From positions 1 to 32,611 of the forward strand of contig CAZBZV010000047.1 in the NCBI GenBank assembly GCA_964496505.1: a stretch of 32,611 bases of DNA, written 5' to 3'. Positions within the stretch are counted from its first letter, which is position 1. Each line of letters starts with the position of its first letter. The DNA comes from JAABVY01 sp964496505. GTDB taxonomy: Bacteria; Zixibacteria; MSB-5A5; JAABVY01. Shown piece after piece: positions 16,963 to 26,600 of the stretch. A model generated the notes under the pieces. It saw only the letters and a program-made list of their open reading frames with translations, did no database searches and had not been told where the DNA came from. The position numbers and the translations under genes were made by a program.

Positions 16963-17272
16963 GAAAAGGCTTCCTCATTGAATATAAGTCATCGAAATTG
17001 ACTGTCAATCTGTTTACGGCCGCATGCGGCAGATTATGAGTTAAGAATCAGATTCTTATAGCAGTAGCGGAAATTGTATGAGGAACTCCCTGAATAAATC
17101 CATTCCAGTCTTTTCACAGAGTACGATTATTATAAACCTGGTATCAAATGGAGTTTCAAAAAAGCGTGTTGAGAGGGTTTTTGTCCAAAGGGAAGTTCAG
17201 AATAATGTTGATACAAGTGTAATCCCGCTTTATAATACGATTTCTGTTTCGATGATTTAAAAAGGAGGAAGA
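16963..17272. other. Divergent intergenic region with three clustered palindromes
   Basis: This 310-base gap separates the dockerin subtilase (minus) from the VOC-nitroreductase gene (plus). Within 62 bases it holds ATTGACTGTCAAT (16997-17009), GCCGCATGCGGC (17019-17030) and TAAGAATCAGATTCTTA (17042-17058), all perfect inverted repeats. A frame of 60 codons at 17078-17260 lacks a ribosome site and family resemblance, so I do not call it a gene. The ribosome site AAAGGAGG of the downstream gene closes the gap. Confidence 0.6.
16997..17058. promoter_or_regulatory. Cluster of three perfect palindromes, candidate operators
   Basis: Centres lie at about 17003, 17024.5 and 17050, so they are spaced by roughly 21 and 26 bases, near two helical turns. 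The sequences differ, so they would serve different regulators or one could be a cruciform-type signal. They lie 35-96 bases upstream of the subtilase start. Confidence 0.4.
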
Positions 17273-18106
17273 ATGAGCGGGATACTATTTCTGAAGACAG
17301 CAGACCTTAACAAGGTAACCGGTTTTTATTTGAATCAGGTTGGATGCACGCTCTGGCTGGATCAGCCTGACTGCCGAATTTTTCGGCACGGCAATCTTCT
17401 ATTCGGGTTTTGCAAAGCTGAAAAGGCGGACACAAACGGTATCCTGACTTTCTTCTATCCCACAAAGGAACAGGTCGACAGCATGTACAGCGCCCTTCAG
17501 GATGTTGCCAGGGAAGCCCCAAAAATGAACGAAAAATATAAGATATATCATTTTTATGCCGCTGATCCCGAGGGACGCGATGTTGAATTTCAGTATTTCG
17601 ATCATTATTTAAAAGGTCATCTTGCCGGGGATGATCTTTTGCTGACAAGACGTAGTATGCGCAAGTTTCTGGATCAGGATGTTTCCGATGAGGTGATCCG
17701 TTCTGTAATCGATATGACCCGCTTTGCGCCAACTTCGCGCAACACGCAGGGATTCTATTTCAAAATTATAAGAGACAAGGAGATTCAGAAAAAGCTATCG
17801 GAGCTGCGCGGCAAGTCAAGCTCTCCGATAGCGAATGCGCCTCTGGCAGTGGCTATATGCTCCGACCCTGAGATTACCAAGCGGCATATTCAGGACGGCT
17901 GTATCGGGTCCTATCATTTTATATTAAGCGCCTGGTTTCACGGTCTGGGAACTGTCTGGATTGCCGCTATGGACAGGGATGACGCCAAGGAAATGCTGGG
18001 GATTCCCCGTGACCATTATATCGCAACCATAACACCCCTCGGCTATCCCAAAGAATCGTTCAAACAGCCGCCCGAAAGAAAGGGCGTGGATTGGTATATA
18101 AGATAG
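17273..18106 (+). CDS. VOC domain-nitroreductase fusion protein
   Basis: 277 residues. The first ~112 look like a vicinal-oxygen-chelate (glyoxalase/bleomycin resistance) domain: ILFLKTADLNKVTGFYLNQVG at the start (read as a betaalphabeta unit ending near residue 24), LLFGF near 42-46, and AADPEGRDVEFQYF at 96-109, the typical closing strand with a possible metal glutamate at 105. Residues ~120-277 are a nitroreductase-family flavin domain: RRSMRKF (126-132) and APTSRNTQ (152-159) for FMN binding, GLGTVWIA (224-231) and TPLGYP (254-259). The nitroreductase half is short (~155 residues) and resembles the single-domain ferredoxin/NAD(P)H-type members. AAAGGAGGAAG precedes the ATG. No signal peptide, so cytosolic. 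The chemistry is unknown; the fusion suggests the VOC part presents or senses a small molecule that the flavin part reduces. Confidence 0.82.
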   Translation: MSGILFLKTADLNKVTGFYLNQVGCTLWLDQPDCRIFRHGNLLFGFCKAEKADTNGILTFFYPTKEQVDSMYSALQDVAREAPKMNEKYKIYHFYAADPEGRDVEFQYFDHYLKGHLAGDDLLLTRRSMRKFLDQDVSDEVIRSVIDMTRFAPTSRNTQGFYFKIIRDKEIQKKLSELRGKSSSPIANAPLAVAICSDPEITKRHIQDGCIGSYHFILSAWFHGLGTVWIAAMDRDDAKEMLGIPRDHYIATITPLGYPKESFKQPPERKGVDWYIR

Positions 18107-18127
18107 TTTTTTTATAAGGAATGTACT

Positions 18128-21100
18128 CTATTTCAAGAGAAGCATCTTTCTGGATTGTACAGCATCCTCGCTTCGTATCTGATAGAAATAGATTCCTGAG
18201 GGAAGCTGAATATTATCGCCTTTTTCCGCATTCCATGAAATTGTATGATAGCCGACTTCGAGGTATCCGAGGTTTTCCTCCTCGATAGTCTGGCCGAGGA
18301 TATTCAGCACTCTGAATGTCACTTCCGAGCCTTTTGGAAGTGCGAAAGCTATTCTGGTTGAGGGATTGAAGGGATTGGGATAATTCTGGTGCAATTCGAA
18401 CTTTTCGGGAATAATACCGCTTAAATCATGTTCGATATCTTCAACATCGGTACTGATTTTGACATTATAATCGCAGACATTATTGAGCTTTCTGTTATAT
18501 CTCCAAATCGGCACCGGAGCGGATGAGTCGGTGTATGGCACGCCTGCGAAATTCATAAACATAATCTCATTTGAGGGAGAGGTTACTGCCATATCGATAA
18601 AGCCGTCCTTGTCGATGTCGCCGAATGTTGGCAGATGCAGGGAGAAGTTCAAGTATGGATCGTATTCATTATTTGTAACCAGCGGCCATCCATCCAATAA
18701 GCGTCCCTCTTTATCCCAGGCCGTAATCCTTTCCACTTTGTAAGTATGATACATATCCCGTTTCACTCCGGTAATCAGATCGTAGTATGAATCTCCATCA
18801 ATATCAACGATGACAGGGGGGCAGAGGATGCCTGGATTTTCTGTCCATGCCCATATGGGCGAAATATTCAAAGCCCCCTGCGGGAGACCTTCTGTGTTCC
18901 AGCTGTACACCTGTCCCTGGCTCAGCTCGAAGGTTGCAATGAAATACTCCATCTCATCATTTTTATCCAGGTTGAAAAATACCGGATTAGGCGGCACCAG
19001 GTAGCTGTTTATGCCGGTATTATGCGGCCAGCCCTCTTTAAGCTGAAGGTTTTCATCGAATGTGTAAACCCAATGATCTCCAAGAGACTCCTCGTAAAAA
19101 CCAAAGACAATCAATTCCTGCTTGTGATCGCTATCGATATCAGCCGCCGATAGCGATTTCACCTCGAAAGGTATTGTATTATCGTCGATATCTATATGGT
19201 ATTCATTAATAATCGTAGACGGCATAGCGATTTCATAGAGCATATCTCCAGACGCCGCATAGAGCTCGTCGATACCGTCGGAATTAATATCAGCCGCCAG
19301 ATATCTGCTTTTTTCTTTGCCGATCTGATAGATATTTTCTGTTGCCGGATCCCAGTCATAAAGCCTGCTAAGGTCATTGAGATAAATAAATACCTCATCA
19401 ATCCCATCCCGGTCCACATCTCTTAAAGCCGTATATGGATGAACCTCGGTATCTATATTGCTGTAGTCATTAGTTCCGATAACTTTGCTAATTGGAAATA
19501 AGTGCTGCCCCGTTTCCGAGCTGTAGATGTATATGTAGCCGAGATCATTCACTCTATAGCTTACAAGCAATGCAACATCTTCGATTTGGTCATTATCCAA
19601 ATCTCCTACAGCAATAGCTGTCCTGCAATCGCAGTTTTGGAGCCAGGGCAGATCATCTGAATAATCGCTGCCATCCGGATTAAAGATATACAACCCATCT
19701 TTTGAACCGACCAGGATCTCATTAATCCCGTCACCATTTATATCAGCATAATTGACAGTGCTGTTAATCTCTGTGGGAATACTTTTTCTCCACCCATTTT
19801 GCTCTGAAAACGGGGAGGTGATGGTGACAGGGACATATATCTCATCATACTCATTTCGAGAGGAATACAGGGTCAGCTTGAGAATATAATCGCCATCATC
19901 GAGAAGACTGATTCGCCACTGCCCGAGTTTAGCCTCTTCAACGCATCTGGTCGAGGCATTGATCAGATACCATTGATCGGGATTTTGGGCTGAGGCATAC
20001 AACAGTTCATAATGATCGAAATAAGGACAAATTGCCGAGCCTTGTATGGTAATCTGTGAATGAACTGTATCATGTTCTAGCGGCTTTGATATTTCTGCCA
20101 AACAGGAATTCGCGATTACCAATCTTACCTGCGCAATGTTTGTTTCTCCTATCTTAGCCCGGATTGAGTAAATTCCATTAAGTCCGGCGGTATTGAGTTC
20201 ACCTAGATTTCTTGATTCGGGCGCGGTGTTTCCGGATGCAAATTCAGTCCAGCTTTCCGGTTTGTGTCCTTTCCCATATTCGAGGATATATTCAGATATA
20301 TCATCAGCGGCACAGATACCATGAATTTGAATTGTGCCGCTTAATAATTGATGATTGGCTGGGCTTTCTATACGTGCGCAGCGGGCGGGGGTTGCCTGAA
20401 TAGCCTCGAAAAGATTTACACAACCAAATCCGGTATATTCATCCCATCCGGGCATAGCGGGACCGTTCTCTATTGGATACAAAATATCGGTTGAGGTGCC
20501 TTCGATAATTGATTTAACCTGATCCGGGACCAGGCCGGGTGAGACAGCCCTAACCCAGGCGGCCACGGCGGCCACATGCGGTCCGGACATGCTGGTGCCG
20601 GAGGCTATATAATAATCCTCGCTGATTATATGAACATCGGGCTCTCCATATTCTGCATAAATATCGCTTTCATTGGCACGCAGTGAGAGAACTGCTTCAC
20701 CGGGTGCGCAGACACTGATGTGGTCACCATAGGTGGAGAAGGCTGCCATTTTATTTGAGCTGTTGCTTGCTGAGACCGCCATTGTGTAAGGTGAACCGGC
20801 GGGGAAGTTAAGGTAGCTGCCGCCGTCATTTCCCGCCGAAGCACACAAAACCACTCCGCGCGAATTCGCGTAGGCCAGAGCATCATCCAAAACCTCAATA
20901 CGCCAGGGATAGCCGAAGCTCATATTTATAACATCCGCGCCGTTATCGGCTGCATAGACAATTGCCTCGGCCGCGAATGAAGACAGCATCAAAGGAAAAA
21001 TCTTTAGCGGCATAATCACACAATTTTCCGCAGCTCCCGCAATTCCGATTCCATTGTTGGTGGTGGAGGCTATTATACCTGCGCAATGAGTGCCATGGCC

Positions 21101-21892
21101 GAAAGAGTCCATTGGATCATTATCAGGTAAAGGCCCTCCAATTGTGCCCTCACCTGTGAAATCCCAGCCGTTAACATCATCCACAAAACCGTTATGATCA
21201 TCATCGATAGCATTACCGGAGATTTCATTCGGATTTGTCCAGATTTTGCCGACAAGCTCCGGATGTTCGGTATCCACTCCGGTGTCGATAACGGCTACAA
21301 CCACTGAATATGTATTTTCAGGAGGATTTTCAAATACTGGTTGAGCATTGATATCTGCCCCGGATTGACCCATTATCATGATCAACTCATCGTTGAAGTA
21401 ACCACTGTTGCGGACTATATGGTAATGCTCCTGGCCGGTATTTAGAAGCGGCCATTGATAGTCGAAAAGGGGATCGTTGGGAAGGGTATGGAGCTCCATC
21501 TTATAATCGCGGTGTGCGTATGCAACCTCGGGCAAATTTCGATAGCTCTCTATTATTTGATCGATATCACCATCGGAGGGGGCTTCAACGATGAGGATGT
21601 TTTTCAGTCGCGGGGATTGGTCCAATGCGGGCATTTCCGAAAATAGCAATTCAATGTTTTGAATTCGGTTTTGTCGATTTAATCTGTCCAAAGCACTCAC
21701 GCCCAGCGAGAGCATTGTACCGCCGGACTTCGGGGGGGAAATCTCTATCTCTGGCTTCAGCTTGATTACGATTCTTTGAGAAGGATCCTGATCTCCGATT
21801 TTGGATGATTCCCCGAAATAAAGACCGTAGACTGGCGATGAAAGGAGGAAGAGGCTTACGATAATTATTGCAATTCTTTTTCCGCAGCCCAT
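18128..21892 (-). CDS. Secreted subtilase with FG-GAP/VCBS-like repeats and T9SS-type C-terminal sorting domain
   Basis: About 1254 residues from the ATG at 21892 (AAGGA eight bases upstream); a TTG 15 codons earlier lacks such support and would bury the signal peptide MGCGKRIAIIIVSLFLLSSPVYG. An inhibitor-like propeptide precedes the S8 domain with D203 (AVIDTGVD), H266 (GHGTHCAG), N355 (ASAGNDGG) and S434 (SGTSMSGPH), a canonical subtilisin set. After two beta domains (~505-700) come repeated calcium-loop units of FG-GAP/VCBS type, such as ADINGDGINEILVGSKDG, GDLDNDQIEDVALL, RDVDRDGIDEVFIY and DIDGDSYYDLITG, forming a beta-propeller. The last ~90 residues begin FELHQNYPNPFNPSTRI and end SGIYFYQIR...SRKMLLLK, the form of type A type IX secretion sorting domains. 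It likely leaves the cell through such a system. It converges on the nitroreductase gene with a 21-base gap. Confidence 0.92.
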   Translation of the reverse strand: MGCGKRIAIIIVSLFLLSSPVYGLYFGESSKIGDQDPSQRIVIKLKPEIEISPPKSGGTMLSLGVSALDRLNRQNRIQNIELLFSEMPALDQSPRLKNILIVEAPSDGDIDQIIESYRNLPEVAYAHRDYKMELHTLPNDPLFDYQWPLLNTGQEHYHIVRNSGYFNDELIMIMGQSGADINAQPVFENPPENTYSVVVAVIDTGVDTEHPELVGKIWTNPNEISGNAIDDDHNGFVDDVNGWDFTGEGTIGGPLPDNDPMDSFGHGTHCAGIIASTTNNGIGIAGAAENCVIMPLKIFPLMLSSFAAEAIVYAADNGADVINMSFGYPWRIEVLDDALAYANSRGVVLCASAGNDGGSYLNFPAGSPYTMAVSASNSSNKMAAFSTYGDHISVCAPGEAVLSLRANESDIYAEYGEPDVHIISEDYYIASGTSMSGPHVAAVAAWVRAVSPGLVPDQVKSIIEGTSTDILYPIENGPAMPGWDEYTGFGCVNLFEAIQATPARCARIESPANHQLLSGTIQIHGICAADDISEYILEYGKGHKPESWTEFASGNTAPESRNLGELNTAGLNGIYSIRAKIGETNIAQVRLVIANSCLAEISKPLEHDTVHSQITIQGSAICPYFDHYELLYASAQNPDQWYLINASTRCVEEAKLGQWRISLLDDGDYILKLTLYSSRNEYDEIYVPVTITSPFSEQNGWRKSIPTEINSTVNYADINGDGINEILVGSKDGLYIFNPDGSDYSDDLPWLQNCDCRTAIAVGDLDNDQIEDVALLVSYRVNDLGYIYIYSSETGQHLFPISKVIGTNDYSNIDTEVHPYTALRDVDRDGIDEVFIYLNDLSRLYDWDPATENIYQIGKEKSRYLAADINSDGIDELYAASGDMLYEIAMPSTIINEYHIDIDDNTIPFEVKSLSAADIDSDHKQELIVFGFYEESLGDHWVYTFDENLQLKEGWPHNTGINSYLVPPNPVFFNLDKNDEMEYFIATFELSQGQVYSWNTEGLPQGALNISPIWAWTENPGILCPPVIVDIDGDSYYDLITGVKRDMYHTYKVERITAWDKEGRLLDGWPLVTNNEYDPYLNFSLHLPTFGDIDKDGFIDMAVTSPSNEIMFMNFAGVPYTDSSAPVPIWRYNRKLNNVCDYNVKISTDVEDIEHDLSGIIPEKFELHQNYPNPFNPSTRIAFALPKGSEVTFRVLNILGQTIEEENLGYLEVGYHTISWNAEKGDNIQLPSGIYFYQIRSEDAVQSRKMLLLK

Positions 21893-22048
21893 AAAATTAT
21901 TCCTTTTTTTTGTTTCTTCGGCGGATAAAGGAAACAAAGAATCTGCAATGCCCGGTTGTCTTTAACTATATTAACGACGAGGGTACCTTGGATACGTTCA
22001 ATATAAATGATCTTATATTTTACACAAGATATATTTGGCGTTGAAGAT

Positions 22049-25000
22049 TCAGGAATCGCGTTCGACAGAAGCCGCCGTGCCGCCGGGACTGTCAACCGAA
22101 GGCGCCGTGCTTACAGCCTTCTTCTTCATACCCAGAAGGCCCTTGATTCTGACTGTTAGTTCGATAGCATAGGAGAAGACCAGAGGCGTCAATATCAAAG
22201 TCGTAACCGTGGAGACTGCCAGACCGCCCACAACAACGGAGCCCAGTCCGCGGTAGAGTTCCGATCCTGCGCCCGGCATGATAATAAGGGGCAGCATCGC
22301 CAGGGTCGAGGTTCCGGTTGACATGAAGATCGGACGGACACGCACTCTGACAGATTCTTTGACCGCTGAACGGGCGTCCCATCCTTCACGCATAAGCTGA
22401 AGGGCGTAGTATACGATCAAGATCGAGTTGTTTATGACCGTACCGACCAGGATTACGAATCCCAGCATTGTGAGAATATCGAATTGCTGTGAGCTGTCGA
22501 AAATCTGTACTATGTTTAATCCCAGCACACCTCCGAAAGTCGCCAATGGCACGGTCAGGAGTATTACCAGGGGATAGGTGAACGACTGGAATAGAGCCGA
22601 TAGCAGCAGATATGTCAGGATAACCGCCAGATGGAAGTCGGTGGTCAATTCAGCACGCAGTTTGCTCAAGTCATCAGCCGTGCCGGAAAGCTTTATATCA
22701 TAGAGACCGCCGATCTGGCCCTGATTGCGAAGCGGGCCGATAATATCATTTTCGAGCATGGCCATAGCCTTTTCGAGCGGGATATCTTCCGGCAAAACGG
22801 TTTCAATCGAAACGGTTCTCTGACGTTCGACATGATTTATCTGCACCGGACCCTGCTGAAAATTCACATCAGCCACATCGCCAACCGTAATCAAATTACC
22901 GCTGTTGGTGGCCAGCGGAAGCTGGGCGATATCCTGGGTATGGCGGGTCCATTTGTCCCTGCCTTTGATAATCAGATCCAGCTCTTTGCCATTATAATAG
23001 TATTCACTGACAATAGCGCCATCAACCAGGGCATTCACGGCCAGACCGATCTGGCTGGCAGTCAGGTTAACATCCGCCGCGCGCACTCGGTCGGGGACAA
23101 CTCTGACCTCGGGATTACCAAGATCAAGCCCGGGTATTGGACGTGAATTGGCGCCCGGAAGCACCTGCCCCACCTGCCCGAATACCTGTCCGGCAATCTG
23201 CAGAACCTTTTCAAGCTCCGGCCCGCTAACATCTATTCGTACCGATCTTGTTCCGGCAAAACCGCGCCCGAATAGCGAGGTCTGGCTGGCAAAGCCGATT
23301 GAACCGGGAATCGAGAAAATTGCCTCGTTTGCGATTGGCACAAGTTCAGAAGCCCGCTCATGATCCCGCGAGGCCAGGCCGAAAAATGCCTGCCCGGAAA
23401 ATGCTACGAAGAAGAAGTTCTCTATGCCGCCTCCGGGCATATCCTCGGCTTCCTCGCCCTCAGCTTCCCACAAAGGCCTGATCTGCGATTCAATTGTCTG
23501 CCCGGCCTTCACCATCTCATCAATGTTATAGCCGGGAGGGGGAAGCATGAATGCAAATACCAGATTACGGTTGCCGTTGGGAAGATACTCGGCGTCGGGC
23601 AGAAGGAGCCATGTGAAGAACATGGCAAAGATAACGATGCCTGCAATCGTGCCCAGTCTTCGTGCGCCTTTGGCATTGATAAAGTCCACGAATGCCGCCA
23701 CTCGTGAGGCAAATCTGCCCAGCAGGGATTTATGTTGATCCGAACCCTGCAGTTTTTTCGAGACTTTCAGGGCACGGGATGATAATGTCGGGATTACTGT
23801 AATCGAGACCAGAAGCGCAATTACGATTGCACTCGAGATTGCGATGGCAATATCCTGGAATAACTGGCCGGCCTGCTCTTCAACGAACATGATCGGCAGA
23901 AAAACGGCAATCGTTGTCACCGTAGAGGCCAAAAGCGCTCCCCATACCTCACGTGCACCGTCGGCAGCCGCCTGCCATTTGGACTTGCCCATCTGCATGT
24001 GGCGGTAGATATTTTCCAATACCACAATGGAGCTGTCTACCACCATTCCCACGGCAAAAGCCATTCCGGCCAATGATATAACATTAATAGTCCGCCCAAA
24101 GAGCGACATGGCCAGAAAAGTACTGATGATAGAAATAGGGATCGAAAGCGCAATTACTCCAATTGCCGAAGCCGATCTCAAAAATACGAACAGCACAAGA
24201 ATTGCCAGGAAGCCGCCCAGGTAGATATTCGAGAACACCAAATCGATTGCTGAATTTATGTATGTGGTCTCATTGTATGCGTTGACAATATTCATGCCGC
24301 GCGGATTCATGACTTCGCTGTTCAATATGTCGACCTGTTTCAGCAGATTATCCAGGACCTCCAGAACATTGGCGCCCACCTGGCGCTGGGCATTGAAGGC
24401 GATAGCGGGATTGCCCATGTTGCGCACCATGGCGGTAGGTTTTTCGAAGTCAAGGCTGACCTCGGCCACATCCTGTACGCGAATCGGCACGCCGTTTCGA
24501 ACTGTGACCACTGTCTGTTCCACGTCCTCAATCGAATTGAAGCGCGAGGTCGTACGCACAACATATTTTCGCTTGCCTTCACCAAAATCACCGGCCGAGA
24601 TATCCCGATTCTCTGCACGCAGGGCAGAGGACAGCATATCGACCGTTATGCCTGATGATGCCAGCAAATCGGGGTCAAAGGTGACATGAAGTTCCTGTTC
24701 GAGTCCGCCGTAAATATTGATAGAGGCAACGCCCTCAACACGCTCAAGACGAGGCTTCACGATATCTTCGATCAAGCGTTCCTGATGGGGAATATATAAA
24801 TTTGAATCCACTGCGCGCACTATGAACCATGCTATGGCGCCCTCGGTTTCGCCCGATGATCTTACCACCGGCCGTTCGGCATTCTCCGGGTAGGAGGGGA
24901 CCTCGTTCAGCTTGTTGGTAACGCGCACCACAGCGCCGGTGAGATCTGTTCCTACAGGAAATTCGAGCGTAATAGTGCCCCGGCTGTCCTGTGACTCGGA

Positions 25001-25243
25001 GCGCATTTCCTCCACACCCTCGACCGACTTGAGATATTCTTCCTGCTCCTCGATAATTTCCTTCTCGATTTCCTCAGGCGATGCTCCCACCCAGGTTGTG
25101 CTGACCGTAATAATCGGCTGCTGGACCTCGGGGGTAAGCTGGATTGGCACCTGATTAAGTGCCAAAAAGCCGGCCATTGTGATGATTAAAACACCAACAA
25201 TTACCGTGACCGGAAATCGTATCGAGGATTTTATGAGACTCAC
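22049..25243 (-). CDS. RND efflux transporter permease (AcrB/HAE1-type)
   Basis: 1064 residues, the normal length for a resistance-nodulation-division inner-membrane pump, starting with GTG at 25243 behind AAAAGGATA. The N-terminus FPVTVIVGVLIITMAGFLALNQVP is helix 1; TTWVGASPEEIEKEI begins the porter domain. Helix 4 reads MAFAVGMVVDSSIVVLENIYRH, where one of the two aspartates usual in AcrB (DD) is replaced, leaving VDSS. Helix 10 reads LGFVILVGTVINNSILIVYY. PATMVRNMGNPAIAF-type porter and funnel segments are present. It is transcribed with the adaptor gene 33 bases upstream. No TolC-type outer-membrane channel is encoded in the window, so one must be supplied elsewhere. Substrate range unknown. 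The C-terminal tail after the last helix is short and hydrophilic. Confidence 0.93.
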   Translation of the reverse strand: MSLIKSSIRFPVTVIVGVLIITMAGFLALNQVPIQLTPEVQQPIITVSTTWVGASPEEIEKEIIEEQEEYLKSVEGVEEMRSESQDSRGTITLEFPVGTDLTGAVVRVTNKLNEVPSYPENAERPVVRSSGETEGAIAWFIVRAVDSNLYIPHQERLIEDIVKPRLERVEGVASINIYGGLEQELHVTFDPDLLASSGITVDMLSSALRAENRDISAGDFGEGKRKYVVRTTSRFNSIEDVEQTVVTVRNGVPIRVQDVAEVSLDFEKPTAMVRNMGNPAIAFNAQRQVGANVLEVLDNLLKQVDILNSEVMNPRGMNIVNAYNETTYINSAIDLVFSNIYLGGFLAILVLFVFLRSASAIGVIALSIPISIISTFLAMSLFGRTINVISLAGMAFAVGMVVDSSIVVLENIYRHMQMGKSKWQAAADGAREVWGALLASTVTTIAVFLPIMFVEEQAGQLFQDIAIAISSAIVIALLVSITVIPTLSSRALKVSKKLQGSDQHKSLLGRFASRVAAFVDFINAKGARRLGTIAGIVIFAMFFTWLLLPDAEYLPNGNRNLVFAFMLPPPGYNIDEMVKAGQTIESQIRPLWEAEGEEAEDMPGGGIENFFFVAFSGQAFFGLASRDHERASELVPIANEAIFSIPGSIGFASQTSLFGRGFAGTRSVRIDVSGPELEKVLQIAGQVFGQVGQVLPGANSRPIPGLDLGNPEVRVVPDRVRAADVNLTASQIGLAVNALVDGAIVSEYYYNGKELDLIIKGRDKWTRHTQDIAQLPLATNSGNLITVGDVADVNFQQGPVQINHVERQRTVSIETVLPEDIPLEKAMAMLENDIIGPLRNQGQIGGLYDIKLSGTADDLSKLRAELTTDFHLAVILTYLLLSALFQSFTYPLVILLTVPLATFGGVLGLNIVQIFDSSQQFDILTMLGFVILVGTVINNSILIVYYALQLMREGWDARSAVKESVRVRVRPIFMSTGTSTLAMLPLIIMPGAGSELYRGLGSVVVGGLAVSTVTTLILTPLVFSYAIELTVRIKGLLGMKKKAVSTAPSVDSPGGTAASVERDS

Positions 25244-25276
25244 TTCTATATCCTTTTAATATAATCTATGGTAGTT

Positions 25277-26383
25277 TTAATTAGGCTGATTGCCCTTTTC
25301 CGCTGTTGCGGATGTTTGCTGCGCCTCACCGGTTATTACCGGACTGCCCGGAAAGATTCTTTCATTACCGCGCACAACGACCGGCATCCCGACCGAGAGC
25401 CCTTCACCCTGAACCGCTACCATTTTGCCCTCTGTGGAGGTGGTGACGACCGGTATCGGGGCGGCCTTGCCTTCATTTATCGTGTAGACAATCGTATTCT
25501 GTCCCTGCCTGATAATCGCATCTTTGGAAACAGCCAGACTCTGGAAAGTTTCATCCATCGAAAGAGTGGTCCTGACCAGCATCCCGCCGCCCAATGAAAC
25601 ATTGTCATTGGAGACTTCTATAATCACCGGAAATGTATGTGTTTCCTCGGATGCGCGCGGTGCGATGCCTACAACCGTGCCGGTTAATTCTTCACCGCCG
25701 TTTCCGGAAGCAACGATTTTGACCTCGCTTCCGATCGACACTCTACCGAAATGGCGTTCTGGAAGATCGACCGTGACCTTGATTCTGGAAAGATCGACCA
25801 TCTCAAATACAGGCATACCGGGGTTGACCCATTCACCTACATCCACAAGCTTCCTTCCGGTGTAGCCGTCGTAAAGGGCTTTGATAACGCTGTTTCTCAG
25901 ATCGAGCTCAAGCATTTTGCGTTCGGCTTCAAGCTGTTTGTAGCGCTGTTCTTTTATTCCGGCCCAGGCCACAGCGCTGTCGTAGGCCGATTCCGAAACG
26001 AGTTCTTTGGAGTACAAATCTTTTGCTCTTTTGAGATCATTTTGAGTAAGCTCGGCTTCCAGCTTTGCCTGCCGGGCTTCGGCTTCTTTGGCATTCAGGC
26101 TGAACCCTATCTGGTCGGCGTCAATTGTTACCAAAGGCGTGCCCTTTTCAACCTGGATTCCTTCACCGGAATTGATCGCCTGCACTCTGCCCGCAACCTC
26201 GGATACTATACGGCTTTCAATCCATGCTTCCGTGCGGCCGACCAATGTGATCTGGTCGTGGAAATCCATCTGCACGACCTCATCAGTTACGACCAGGGTA
26301 GGCTGTTGTGCATTGACCGGTGTAATCATTGCGACCGCTGCTAAGAAAACTATCATTAAAACAGGCTTTCTAATATCTGCCAT
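25277..26383 (-). CDS. RND efflux periplasmic adaptor (membrane fusion protein)
   Basis: About 368 residues from the ATG at 26383, chosen because GGAGA lies seven bases before it and a signal peptide follows (MADIRKPVLMIVFLAAVAMITPVNAQ); a longer frame to 26452 has no ribosome site. The family order is visible: beta-barrel strand VVQMDFHDQITLVGRTEAW, lipoyl half-motif GRVQAINSGEGIQVEKGTPLVTID (residues ~75-98, read in two parts), a coiled-coil hairpin rich in K, E and A (KEAEARQAKLEAELTQNDLK), the second lipoyl half YDGYTGRKLVDVGEWV, then the beta-barrel and membrane-proximal domains. It bridges the pump encoded downstream and an outer-membrane channel. No lipobox, so it is anchored only by interaction or is soluble in the periplasm. 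Confidence 0.92.
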   Translation of the reverse strand: MADIRKPVLMIVFLAAVAMITPVNAQQPTLVVTDEVVQMDFHDQITLVGRTEAWIESRIVSEVAGRVQAINSGEGIQVEKGTPLVTIDADQIGFSLNAKEAEARQAKLEAELTQNDLKRAKDLYSKELVSESAYDSAVAWAGIKEQRYKQLEAERKMLELDLRNSVIKALYDGYTGRKLVDVGEWVNPGMPVFEMVDLSRIKVTVDLPERHFGRVSIGSEVKIVASGNGGEELTGTVVGIAPRASEETHTFPVIIEVSNDNVSLGGGMLVRTTLSMDETFQSLAVSKDAIIRQGQNTIVYTINEGKAAPIPVVTTSTEGKMVAVQGEGLSVGMPVVVRGNERIFPGSPVITGEAQQTSATAEKGNQPN

Positions 26384-26600
26384 CAGAGATTCTCCTTTAT
26401 AAAATACCAGGCACATAAAAATCAATACGGAAATAATCCCGATTTGATTCACTATAACAGAATTTATCTGGATTGGTTCTCATTCAATATCACTTTTGAG
26501 AGCCATTTTTGAAAGGCCGGTTTGCTAAAAATGATATAATGATGTAAGTTGCGGTCTGATAATAATTTGATAAATGAGAGCTTATGCCATAAGTTTTGTT

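Noticed and set aside
17078..17260. 60-codon plus-strand frame upstream of the VOC-nitroreductase gene
   Set aside because: No ribosome site, no recognisable motif, low-complexity composition; more likely leader or promoter DNA.
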